From PALSA-1004 sp041483135 (GTDB lineage: Bacteria > Pseudomonadota > Gammaproteobacteria > Burkholderiales > SG8-41): 64,000 bases of DNA. The first letter of the stretch is position 1; every line of letters starts with the position of its first letter. The notes beneath the pieces are model-generated. The model was not told the origin of the DNA and did no database searches. It was given only the letters and a program-made list of their open reading frames with translations. The stretch covers positions 1-64,000 of the forward strand of contig JBGPFE010000017.1 in assembly GCA_041483135.1 (NCBI GenBank). The letters are read 5' to 3'. The translations under genes were made by a program, and so were the position numbers. Shown one piece after another: positions 42,465 to 50,678 of the stretch.

Positions 42465-42950
42465 TCAGGCACGTGGCTTGCGCACCCAGTGACCGGATTT
42501 ACCGCCGTGTTTCTCGAGCAGGCAGATATTCTCGATGCGCATCCCGCGGTCAGCGGCTTTGCACATGTCGTAGATCGTGAGCAAGCCGGTCGCCACCGCG
42601 GTCAACGCTTCCATTTCGACGCCGGTGCGGCCGCGCGTTTCGGCGCTCGCGACGCACACGACCGCGTTACGCTTGCGGTCGACCGTGAAATCAACGCTGA
42701 TGCGGGTGAGGCCCAGCGGGTGGGCAAGCGGGATCAGATCGGCCGTGCGCTTGGCGCCCTGGATCGCGGCGATGCGCGCAACACCCAGCACGTCGCCTTT
42801 TTTGGCGCCTCCCGCGGCGATCATGGCGAGCGTCGCACGCTGCATCGCAATGCGGCCGCACGCACGCGCGATGCGGTGCGTTTCGTGCTTGGTTCCGACA
42901 TCGACCATATGCGCCTGGCCGCGGCTATCGAAATGGGTGAGCTTTTTCAC
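42465..42950 (-). CDS. moaC: Cyclic pyranopterin monophosphate synthase
   Basis: 161 aa, usual length. The N terminus LTHFDSRGQAHMVDVGTK, the core ADLIPLAHPLGL, GVEMEALTAVATGLLTIYDMCK and the closing LLEKHGGKSG are MoaC signatures. It catalyses the second half of the first step of molybdenum cofactor synthesis (rearranged GTP to cPMP) in the cytosol. It is divergent from bepA and probably single. Confidence 0.96.
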   Translation of the reverse strand: MKKLTHFDSRGQAHMVDVGTKHETHRIARACGRIAMQRATLAMIAAGGAKKGDVLGVARIAAIQGAKRTADLIPLAHPLGLTRISVDFTVDRKRNAVVCVASAETRGRTGVEMEALTAVATGLLTIYDMCKAADRGMRIENICLLEKHGGKSGHWVRKPRA

Positions 42951-43022
42951 GGCTGTTCTCCGATCATTAAACGCAGACGGCGTGATTTAGGAACTTCAGC
43001 GTCTCCGGTTTATCATAGCATC

Positions 43023-44459
43023 GTGAAGCCGCTTAATCTGATATTTGCGCTGGTCCTGCTCGCCATCCCAGCAGCTATCGGCCAGGGGCTGCCCGACCTC
43101 GGCGACGTATCGCAAAGCGAAATGTCGCCGTTGCAGGAGCGCCGCATCGGCGAGAGCGTCATGCGTGAAATCCGCGCCGATCCCAGCTATGCCGACGATC
43201 CGGAACTTACCGAGTATCTCAATTCTCTCGGCAACAAGTTGGTCGCTGCCAGCCCGGACTCGCGGCAGGAATTCAATTTTTTCCTGATCCGCGACCCGCA
43301 GGTCAATGCATTCGCCCTGCCGGGAGGGTTTATCGGGGTCAACTCCGGGTTGCTGCTGACCGCACAAAGCGAGTCCGAGCTGGCGGGCGTGCTGGCGCAC
43401 GAAATTGGCCACGTGGTCCAGCGCCACTTTGCCCGCATGCTCGTGGCGCAGAAGGGATTCCAGCTCACTTCACTTGCTGCGCTCGCGATAGCGATACTCG
43501 CCGCGCGTTCCAACTCGGAGGTCTCGCAGGCGGCAATGGTGGGAGCACAGGCAAGTTATGTTCAATCTTCACTCAACTTCACGCGCGCGAATGAGCAGGA
43601 AGCTGATCGCGTCGGCTTTCAAATCCTCGAGAAATCGGGCTTCGATCCCCAAGGAATGGCGGCATTTTTCGGGCGTATGCTGCGCGCAACGCGATTTTCC
43701 GACACCGCGGCACCCTCGTATCTGCGCACCCACCCGCTGACGACCGATCGGATCGCGGACATGGAAAACCGCGCCCAGAATTTGCCGTACCACCAGGTGC
43801 CCGACAGCATCGAATTCCAGCTGATGCGCGCCAAGCTCAAAGCCGCGCAGGACAGTCCACGGGAGGCCGTAGAATTTTTTGAGGAGAGCTTGAAAGAACG
43901 CAAATTCCTGAGCGAGGCGGCCAGCCGTTATGGCATGGTGTCGGCTTTAATCCGCGTCAAGGCGCACCCGCGAGCCTTGCAAGAGCTGCGCGCATTGCGC
44001 AAGCTGGTGCCCGCCAATCCTATCGTGGAGACGCTCGCTGCGCGACTTTATGCCGCGGCGGATAACAATGTAACGGCACTGCAAACTTACCGGGACGCGC
44101 TCAGAAATTATCCCGGCTATCGCGCGCTGGTATACGACTATGCGGATGCGCTGCTGCGCAGCCGCCAGCCCGAGGAAGCGCTCAAACTGGTCGAGAGCCG
44201 GATGCAATATACAACGTCTGATTACCGACTCTATCAGTTGCAGGCTAGATGCTACGCCGCGCTCGATAAGCACTTGCAGCAACACCGCGCGCTGGCGGAA
44301 GCGTTTTACCGGGTCGGCAACCTGCCGGCCGCGATCGAGCAACTGGTGCTGGCGCAGAAAAGCGGCGATGGCGATTTTTACCAGCAGTCGAGCGTCGATG
44401 CGCGCTTGCGCGAGTTGCGCTTGCTCGAGGAGGAGGCGCGGCGGGAAAGCCGCAGGTGA
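43023..44459 (+). CDS. bepA: BepA-type M48 metalloprotease/chaperone with TPRs
   Basis: 478 aa. GTG at 43023 gives a good signal peptide (VKPLNLIFALVLLAIPAAIG); no clear ribosome site is seen. The zinc site is HEIGH (126-130) with the Glu of EQEADRVG (Glu193). A domain of about 230 residues with TPR-like helices follows (about 245-470). It acts in the periplasm on outer-membrane protein and LptD quality control. Length and domain order match BepA (YfgC). Confidence 0.92.
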   Translation: MKPLNLIFALVLLAIPAAIGQGLPDLGDVSQSEMSPLQERRIGESVMREIRADPSYADDPELTEYLNSLGNKLVAASPDSRQEFNFFLIRDPQVNAFALPGGFIGVNSGLLLTAQSESELAGVLAHEIGHVVQRHFARMLVAQKGFQLTSLAALAIAILAARSNSEVSQAAMVGAQASYVQSSLNFTRANEQEADRVGFQILEKSGFDPQGMAAFFGRMLRATRFSDTAAPSYLRTHPLTTDRIADMENRAQNLPYHQVPDSIEFQLMRAKLKAAQDSPREAVEFFEESLKERKFLSEAASRYGMVSALIRVKAHPRALQELRALRKLVPANPIVETLAARLYAAADNNVTALQTYRDALRNYPGYRALVYDYADALLRSRQPEEALKLVESRMQYTTSDYRLYQLQARCYAALDKHLQQHRALAEAFYRVGNLPAAIEQLVLAQKSGDGDFYQQSSVDARLRELRLLEEEARRESRR

Positions 44460-44478
44460 TGTGCGTGTGTCCGCACAT
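44459..44478. terminator. Hairpin between convergent bepA and chrA
   Basis: Perfect 7-bp arms ATGTGCG/CGCACAT with a 6-nt loop begin at the last base of the bepA stop codon. The T run (CCCTTTT) lies about 8 nt beyond the hairpin, so it could end transcription from bepA, but weakly. Confidence 0.4.
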
Positions 44479-44502
44479 GGGCAACCCTTTTCCACGTGTT
44501 TC

Positions 44503-45858
44503 TTATGGTCCGAGCAGCGGCCTGACCAGCGTATAGGCGAGGCCGACCGCGCCGCACGCGGCGATGACCGGAATGATCCCGATTTTGTAGCGCCACAACG
44601 CGGCGAACGCGGCGACGCCGATCAGCGCCGACAGCCATTCGAAAGCGCCGCCGAAGCCTTGCGGCCACAGCACATGATAGGCAAAGAACACCGCGAGATT
44701 GAGTATCACGCCGACCACCGCGGCGGTTATGCCGGTCAACGGCGCGGTGAACTTGAGATTTCCGTGCGTGGTTTCGATCAGTGGCGCGCCGAGGAAAATG
44801 AAAATAAAGCTTGGCAGGAAGGTGAAGTAGGTGACGACGACGGCAGCCACACAGCCGGCGAGAAGTGCGCTGTCGGGACCGAACAACTGCTTGGTCCAGC
44901 CGCCGACGAAGCCGATAAACGTCACTACCATGATGAGCGGGCCCGGCGTGGTTTCGCCGAGCGCCAGGCCGTCGATCATCTGCGTTGCGCTCAGCCACTG
45001 GTATTGCTCGACGCCGCCTTGATAGACGTAAGGCAGTACTGCATAAGCGCCGCCGAACGTGAGCAGTGCGGCCTTGGTGAAGAACCAGCCCATCTGCGTC
45101 AATGTGGCGTCCCAGCCATAAAGCGCAAACAATAACGCCATCACGCCGCCCCACAGCGCCAGACTTGCGACGCAGACACGGATGAGGCGCGGCCAGGTAA
45201 ACAACGCATGCTGCGGGGTCGGAGTATTGTCGTCGATGATCGCGGCGCCGTAACTTCTGTCGGCAGCGCCGTGGCCGCCGCCGGTCGCAAATTTGGCGGG
45301 CGCGATGCGACCGCCAAGATAGCCGATCACGCCCGCGCCGAGCACGATGTACGGAAACGGCGCCTTGAGAGCGAATATCGCGATGAACGCCGCCGCGGCT
45401 ACCGACCACAGCACGGCATTTTTCAGCGCGCGCGAACCGATGCGGTAGGCGGCAAACACCACGATCGCGGTGACCGCCGGCTTGATGCCGTAGAGGATGC
45501 CGGCCACTGCCGGCACGTTGCCGTAAGCCATGTAGATCCACGACAGCGCGATCAGGATGAATAGCGATGGCAGGAAGAACAGCGTGCCGGCGATGATGCC
45601 ACCCCAGGTGCGGTGCATCATCCAGCCGATATAGGTCGCGAGCTGGGTTGCTTCGGGCCCGGGCAGCACCATGCAGTAATTGAGCGCGTGCAGAAAGCGC
45701 CGTTCCGAAATCCAGCGTTTCTTCTCGACCAGGTCCTGATGCATGATCGCGATCTGTCCGGTCGGGCCGCCAAAGCTGATGAAGCCGAGCTTGAGCCAGT
45801 ACCGGAATGATTCGGCGGGGGTAACTGGCGGCGGCGCCGGGCTCAATTCGAAGTCCAT
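44503..45858 (-). CDS. chrA: ChrA-family chromate transporter (two-domain form)
   Basis: 451 aa from ATG at 45858 with GAGGA upstream. It has two homologous CHR halves. The first has LKLGFISFGGPTGQIAIMH and MVLPGPEATQLATYIGW; the second has FFTKAALLTFGGAYAVLPYV and IDGLALGETTPGPLIMVVTFIGF. About ten membrane segments are predicted by eye. Family members export chromate from the cytoplasm. A hydrophilic loop of about 45 residues joins the halves. Confidence 0.92.
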   Translation of the reverse strand: MDFELSPAPPPVTPAESFRYWLKLGFISFGGPTGQIAIMHQDLVEKKRWISERRFLHALNYCMVLPGPEATQLATYIGWMMHRTWGGIIAGTLFFLPSLFILIALSWIYMAYGNVPAVAGILYGIKPAVTAIVVFAAYRIGSRALKNAVLWSVAAAAFIAIFALKAPFPYIVLGAGVIGYLGGRIAPAKFATGGGHGAADRSYGAAIIDDNTPTPQHALFTWPRLIRVCVASLALWGGVMALLFALYGWDATLTQMGWFFTKAALLTFGGAYAVLPYVYQGGVEQYQWLSATQMIDGLALGETTPGPLIMVVTFIGFVGGWTKQLFGPDSALLAGCVAAVVVTYFTFLPSFIFIFLGAPLIETTHGNLKFTAPLTGITAAVVGVILNLAVFFAYHVLWPQGFGGAFEWLSALIGVAAFAALWRYKIGIIPVIAACGAVGLAYTLVRPLLGP

Positions 45859-46294
45859 GTATTTTTTCCTCGAGCGTAGTGTTATCGCGCCGCTGGGTTG
45901 AGGCCGGCTATGCAACTGCGTACCTGGATTTGAACGATCTGACAGGCCATTTGCAAATTGCGCCCATTCCCGCGGAAAAATCCCGTGGTAGTGCAGGGCT
46001 GGGGCGAAATGCCTTGAGTGAACCGGGCGTCTGCTTAAAGCCCGATGTGGATTAAAGCCTATTACAGTTGCGCTGTCGACAACGTCATTGGCCCGCCGGG
46101 CAGGTCGATCGTTTACTCCCGCCACCCCATTTTGAGTTGCTTGGGCACCCGGATTAAGCGAGGTATAGGCCGGAGACGGTGGATGGGTGTGCCGCATAAG
46201 TCAGAAGCGGCGCAAACATCCGGCTTTATGGTATTGTATTTATTTGAATATCGGTCTCGCTCAAGGGCTCAGGCCGGGTTTGACGCCTTACGTC
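45859..46294. other. 436-bp gap between divergent chrA and kinase genes
   Basis: No gene is supported. The region must hold the promoters of chrA (minus) and of the kinase (plus). The stretch 46220-46255 is A+T-rich (TGGTATTGTATTTATTTG) and is the best candidate for the kinase promoter. I see no convincing -24/-12 element or paired -35/-10 set. A frame open from 46187 adds residues that look unlike protein and has no ribosome site. Confidence 0.5.
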
Positions 46295-47590
46295 ATGAAA
46301 AAAATCGGTAAATATGAGGTCATCCGCGAACTCGGGAAGGGCGCGACCAGCGCCGTCTTCGAGGCGCTCGACCCGTTCGTCAATCGCCATGTCGCGATCA
46401 AGGTGGTGTTTGCCGAGGCGCTCGGCGACAAGGAGCACGGCCGGCGCTACCGCAAGCTGTTCGTCACGGAAGCCTCGCTCGCCGGCAAGCTGTCGCACCC
46501 TCACATCGTCAGCATTTACGACGCGGTCGCCGACGACGAAGCGAGCTACATCGTGATGGAGTATGTCGATGGCACCACTCTCGAGCAATACTCGCGGCCC
46601 GAGCATCTGCTGCCGATCAACAAGGTGATCGAGATCGTTTTCAAGTGCACCAAAGCGCTCGACTACGCGGCCAAGCAGGGCGTGATCCACCGCGATATCA
46701 AGCCCGCCAACATCATGTTGTCGGGTGAGAACGATATCAAGATTACCGATTTCGGCGCGGCCCAGACTTCAGCCACCGAAACCACCCAGATCACCGGCAT
46801 CGGCTCGCCCGCCTACATGTCGCCCGAGCAGGTGAAGGAGCAGGCGCTCACCCACCAGACTGATATTTTTTCGCTCGGCGTGGTGCTGTACCAGATGCTC
46901 ACCGGCAAGCTGCCGTTCCAGGCCAACAACAACTACAGCATGATCTATCAGATCATCAATGCCGAGGCGTCCGCGCCCAGCACCCTGCGTACTGAAGTGC
47001 CGCCGCAGCTCGATGCGATAGTCAAGCGCGCGCTACAGAAAAATACCACCGAGCGCTATCAGACGTGGGAAGAAATTTCGCACGAACTGGTCGCCGTATT
47101 CGGCAACCTGCAGAAACCCGAGAAAAACATACCGGACAGCGAGAAGTTCAACGCGCTGCGCAAGCTGACGTTCTTCAAGAACTTCGCCGATGTCGAGTTG
47201 TGGGAGGTGCTGCGCGTCACCACCTGGAACAAGCATGGCCCGGGTCACGTTCTTATCAAGGAAGGCGATGTCGGCAAGTCGTTTTTCATTCTCGCCGCCG
47301 GCGAGGTCAAGATCACCAAGCAGGACAAGCTGCTCAACGTGCTGCGCGCCGGGGATTGCTTCGGCGAAATGGCGTATCTCGGCAAGAAGCAGTTTCAGCG
47401 CACCGCGAGCGTCATTTCCGCGACCGACATCACGGTGATCGAAATCAAATCGGAGGCGCTGGCACAGGCCTCCGAGTTGTGCCGCCATAATTTCAACGGC
47501 GCGTTTCTCGAAATCCTGGTCGATCGCCTGTCGATGGCGAATACGCGGCTGTCGCAGCTGCTCGCCGACAAGAACATCAGCGTTTTCTAG
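46295..47590 (+). CDS. Ser/Thr protein kinase fused to a cyclic-nucleotide-binding domain
   Basis: 431 aa, soluble. Residues 1-270 are a Hanks-type kinase: glycine loop ELGKGATSAVFEALD, Lys36, HRD 132-134, DFG 152-154 and GSPAYMSPEQ; all catalytic residues are present. Residues about 290-431 are a CNB domain (FFKNFADVELWEVL...) whose phosphate-binding cassette FGEMAYLGKKQFQRTASV keeps Glu358 and Arg369, the ribose- and phosphate-binding residues. It should bind cAMP or cGMP and so resembles eukaryotic PKG in a reversed domain order. The window also encodes an adenylate cyclase and a phosphodiesterase. Confidence 0.9.
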   Translation: MKKIGKYEVIRELGKGATSAVFEALDPFVNRHVAIKVVFAEALGDKEHGRRYRKLFVTEASLAGKLSHPHIVSIYDAVADDEASYIVMEYVDGTTLEQYSRPEHLLPINKVIEIVFKCTKALDYAAKQGVIHRDIKPANIMLSGENDIKITDFGAAQTSATETTQITGIGSPAYMSPEQVKEQALTHQTDIFSLGVVLYQMLTGKLPFQANNNYSMIYQIINAEASAPSTLRTEVPPQLDAIVKRALQKNTTERYQTWEEISHELVAVFGNLQKPEKNIPDSEKFNALRKLTFFKNFADVELWEVLRVTTWNKHGPGHVLIKEGDVGKSFFILAAGEVKITKQDKLLNVLRAGDCFGEMAYLGKKQFQRTASVISATDITVIEIKSEALAQASELCRHNFNGAFLEILVDRLSMANTRLSQLLADKNISVF

Positions 47591-47632
47591 CCCGGCTGCA
47601 TTTCCGCTGTTTGCGCGCGCTCACTTGCCCGC

Positions 47633-47938
47633 TTATTTTCCCGTCGCGGGCGACGATGCGTAGTGGTCGAGCGTAACGCGGTCGCGCCAGAATTTCTCAT
47701 CCAGCAGCGCCGCCGGCAGGCCGAGCCGGGCAGCGGGTTCGACCGGCGATTCTTTTGCCACTCTGAGCACCTCGTCGTAACCGATCCTGCGCAGCACCCC
47801 GGCCTCGCTCGTCATGCGTGCGACCATGAAGTTGTCATGGGCGCGGTACACATAGATCTGCGCCGGCAGCACCTTGCCGGCGGGGTTGCGCCAGCTGATG
47901 GTGTAGCGCGTGTCGGGTTTGAAATCCTGTTTTTCCAT
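47633..47938 (-). CDS. Small protein of unknown function
   Basis: 101 aa (MEKQDFKPDTRYTISWRN...). It is rich in beta-type segments (VLPAQIYVYRAHDNFMVARM) and ends in a charged helix. No signal peptide, Cys or metal motif is seen. It lies between the kinase and the sulfur-oxidation cluster on the opposite strand. I do not recognise the family; a role in sulfur oxidation is possible from position only. Confidence 0.65.
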   Translation of the reverse strand: MEKQDFKPDTRYTISWRNPAGKVLPAQIYVYRAHDNFMVARMTSEAGVLRRIGYDEVLRVAKESPVEPAARLGLPAALLDEKFWRDRVTLDHYASSPATGK

Positions 47939-48272
47939 GGTTCACGCTTCTATCGGTCGCACGCGCGACGACCGCGCATGCAGGGCCCATCCTAATCCAA
48001 CTTCGCTACGCGCCGCCTTGCGCGCTACACAGTCGCGGCGGTGTGGTGCGCGGTCGGCGTGAAAGCCCCTAGCATAAATGTGGGAATTCGGCCGGCGCGC
48101 CGGCGCAGATTAGGCACTATAATCTTCATTCTTCACGGGGATTGCCGGTGCAGGCAGGCGGGCCGCCGCCAGCTGAGACAGCTCGATGCGGTGCGGCTTT
48201 CGTTCTTGCGCCGGTCGGCCAATGACCGTATATTAGAGTTTTATTCTAAACTGATTTTGCGAGGAGCGAAGG
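47939..48272. other. 334-bp regulatory region upstream of the shdr cluster
   Basis: No gene is supported. It holds a perfect 14-bp palindrome (GCCGGCGCGCCGGC, 48091-48104), a perfect TATAAT (48118-48123) without a good -35, and the tusA promoter and operator at 48206-48249. GAGGAG at 48261-48266 serves tusA. Confidence 0.6.
48206..48249 (+). promoter_or_regulatory. Promoter and operator of the tusA-shdr operon
   Basis: TTGCGC (48206-48211) and TATATT (48229-48234) are 17 bp apart. The inverted repeat TTAGA-N7-TCTAA (48233-48249) starts inside the -10 and covers the expected start site near 48241, a repressor position. ArsR-type repressors (sHdrR) control shdr clusters in other bacteria; none is encoded here. 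Confidence 0.55.
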
Positions 48273-48500
48273 ATGAATTTCGACAAGGAACTCGATGCGC
48301 GGGGACTGAACTGCCCATTGCCGATCCTGCGCTGCAAGAAATCGCTGACCGACATGACGACCGGCCAGGTGCTCAAGATTCTCGCCACCGACCCAGGGTC
48401 GGTGAAGGACTTCCAGGCGTTCTCCAAGCAAACCGGCAACGAGCTGCTGTCCTCCGAAGCTGCCGACAAAGAATTCATTTTTTTCATGAAAAAGAAATAG
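48273..48500 (+). CDS. tusA: TusA-family sulfurtransferase
   Basis: 75 aa, GAGGAG 6 nt before ATG. The signature LDARGLNCPLPILRCKK contains the sulfur-carrying Cys14. Family members pass sulfane sulfur between proteins in the cytosol. As the first gene of the shdr cluster it probably delivers sulfur to sHdr or LbpA. Confidence 0.95.
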   Translation: MNFDKELDARGLNCPLPILRCKKSLTDMTTGQVLKILATDPGSVKDFQAFSKQTGNELLSSEAADKEFIFFMKKK

Positions 48501-48524
48501 CCGTCGCACGCGCCGGCACCGTCC

Positions 48525-49214
48525 ATGGCTACCCACGTCGAAATGCGCGAGATCTTCGAGGACATCAAGTCCGATCTGCGCTATGACCATGAGCTGAACG
48601 GCTGCCTGAATTGCGGTATCTGCACCGCAACTTGTCCCGCTGCGCATTTCTACGACTTCAGCCCGCGCGAAATCGTGCAGCTGCTGTGGACCGAGAACGT
48701 CGAGCAGGTCTACGACGCGATGCAGGAGAAGATCTGGGCGTGTGCGCAGTGCATGACATGCGCCGCGCGCTGTCCATTCAAAAACTCCCCCGGCGGCCTG
48801 ATTTCGATCATGCGCGAAGTCGCGATCAAGCACGGCATGCAATCGGCGAAAGACGTGCTGCGGCCGTTCGGGCGCGTGATGCTGAAGCTGATCACGACTG
48901 GCAACCAGCTGTCGCCCGACATGATTCAGCCCGATCACTTTCCCGATTGGGGCCCCAATATCCAGAAGGTAGAAGGCAACCTTAAGACGTTGCGCAAAGC
49001 AATCCCGTTGCGCACGTTGCAGACCACGGATACCGCATGGGAAACGTCGCTCAAAACGTCGGTCGAGATGTATACCATCTGGGAGATGACGGGGGTGCTG
49101 AAATCGCTCGAAATGATGGACGAGAATTTGTACGCCGTCATTGAAGATTTTATCGATGAGAAGCGCGAAGAGTACGAGGACCAACTCGCCGAACAGTCCG
49201 ACAAAAGCGAGTGA
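48525..49214 (+). CDS. shdrC1: sHdrC1, [4Fe-4S] subunit of sulfur-oxidising heterodisulfide reductase-like complex
   Basis: 229 aa. Two ferredoxin-type motifs are seen: C27-x2-C30-x2-C33-x3-C37 and C73-x2-C76-x2-C79-x3-C83. The rest is helical as in HdrC. The subunit carries electrons between sHdrB1 and sHdrA in the cytosol. Gene order C1-B1-A-hyp-C2-B2 is that of known type I sHdr clusters. Confidence 0.93.
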   Translation: MATHVEMREIFEDIKSDLRYDHELNGCLNCGICTATCPAAHFYDFSPREIVQLLWTENVEQVYDAMQEKIWACAQCMTCAARCPFKNSPGGLISIMREVAIKHGMQSAKDVLRPFGRVMLKLITTGNQLSPDMIQPDHFPDWGPNIQKVEGNLKTLRKAIPLRTLQTTDTAWETSLKTSVEMYTIWEMTGVLKSLEMMDENLYAVIEDFIDEKREEYEDQLAEQSDKSE

Positions 49215-49231
49215 GCACACGAGGAGCAGCC

Positions 49232-50575
49232 ATGACCATCAGTGAACAGCATCCGAGCGACGGTTCCGGCATCGCCGGCCACGGCGCATTTTTCCAGCCG
49301 ACCAAGCTTTCGCCTGAAGATGCGGCCAAAGCAACGGCGTGGGTCGAGAAGCATGTCGACCGCCGCACGCTCGGCCTGGCGGATCGGATGGACGACGTGC
49401 GCGATCACATGTGGCAGCTCGAAAAAGAGGGCGAGATCATCGTGCACCGCGTGTCGGAGGCGCACCGCCCGGTCGACGTAAAGACGCTGTTCGGCTGGAA
49501 CAAGAAAATCCCGACCCTGCAGCTATGGCACCACAAGTCGTGCGGCCAGTGCGGCAATATCCCCGGCTATCCGACGGCGCTGCTGTGGACGATGAACAAG
49601 CTCGGCCATGTGCCGGGCAGGGATTATCTCGATGAAACCGACCAGACCTCATGCACGGCGTGGAATTACCACGGCTCGGGAGTCGGCAATCTCGAATCGC
49701 TGTCCGCGGTGTTCCTGCGCAACTTTCATCAGGCCTACGTGTCGGGCAAGCAGCACGGCCATGAGCTCGGACATTTCTTCCCGTTGGTGCATTGCGGCAC
49801 TTCGTACGGCAACTACAAGGAAGTGCGCAAGTACCTGATCGAGTCGCCGCAACTGCGCGAACGCGTCAAGAAAATCCTCGCCAAGATCGGGCGGCTGGTC
49901 GACGGCAAGATCGTGATCCCGGAGGAGATCGTGCACTACTCGGAATGGGTGCACGTGATGAGGAACCGCATCGCTTCCGAGCTGCAGAAGATCGACGTTT
50001 CTCACATCCGCACCACGGTGCATACGGCGTGCCACTACTACAAGATGGTGCACGAGGACGCGATCTACGACGACACCGTGCTCGACGGTAACCGCACCGC
50101 GGTCGGCACCTCGATCGCGCAGGCGCTCGGCGCGCAGGTGATCGACTATTCGACATGGTACGACTGCTGCGGCTTCGGCTTCCGCCATATCATCTCCGAG
50201 CGCGAGTTCACGCGCTCGTTCACAATGGACCGCAAGATCAAGGTCGCGCGCCAGGAAGCCAACGCCGACGTGATGCTGGGCATAGACACCGGCTGCATCA
50301 CGACCATGGACAAGAACCAGTGGATCGGCAAGGCGCACGGCCAGAATTACTCGATGCCGATCATGGCCGACATTCAGTTCGCCGCGCTCGCATGCGGCGC
50401 CGACCCGTTCAAGATCGTGCAGTTGCAATGGCATGCCAGCCCGTGCGAAGAGGTGGTCGAGAAAATGGGCGTTTCGTGGTTGGCAGCGAAGAAGAATTTC
50501 GAGGCCTATCTTAAGGAAGTCGAAGCGGGGCGGATTGAATATCTCTATGATCCTGCGCTCGCGATCAGCAAGTGA
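49232..50575 (+). CDS. shdrB1: sHdrB1, heterodisulfide-reductase-like subunit B
   Basis: 447 aa from ATG at 49232 (GAGGAG upstream). It is longer than methanogen HdrB because of an N-terminal extension of about 100 residues. Cys-rich motifs include SCGQCGNIPGYP, HTACHYYKM, WYDCCGFGFRH and GIDTGCITTMD, which form the CCG-type cluster site or its remnant. It would hold a non-cubane [4Fe-4S] active site for sulfur chemistry. Confidence 0.92.
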   Translation: MTISEQHPSDGSGIAGHGAFFQPTKLSPEDAAKATAWVEKHVDRRTLGLADRMDDVRDHMWQLEKEGEIIVHRVSEAHRPVDVKTLFGWNKKIPTLQLWHHKSCGQCGNIPGYPTALLWTMNKLGHVPGRDYLDETDQTSCTAWNYHGSGVGNLESLSAVFLRNFHQAYVSGKQHGHELGHFFPLVHCGTSYGNYKEVRKYLIESPQLRERVKKILAKIGRLVDGKIVIPEEIVHYSEWVHVMRNRIASELQKIDVSHIRTTVHTACHYYKMVHEDAIYDDTVLDGNRTAVGTSIAQALGAQVIDYSTWYDCCGFGFRHIISEREFTRSFTMDRKIKVARQEANADVMLGIDTGCITTMDKNQWIGKAHGQNYSMPIMADIQFAALACGADPFKIVQLQWHASPCEEVVEKMGVSWLAAKKNFEAYLKEVEAGRIEYLYDPALAISK

Positions 50576-50595
50576 CGTTTAACAACAGGTAAAGA

Positions 50596-50669
50596 GTGAA
50601 AGGTGAACGCGTGAAGGGTAATACCGCGCGCGTGAATTTCCCCTTCACCCTTCTCCTCTCATCCTTCAC
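50596..50669. repeat. 7-8-bp-periodic inverted GTGAA/TTCAC array
   Basis: GTGAA words start at 50596, 50603 and 50611, and TTCAC-like words at 50644, 50651 and 50665. The core GTGAAGGG (50611) pairs perfectly with CCCTTCAC (50641). It fills the only sizeable gap inside the shdr operon (B1-A) and resembles the array at 1705-1790. Confidence 0.6.
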
Positions 50670-50678
50670 GGAATTCAA

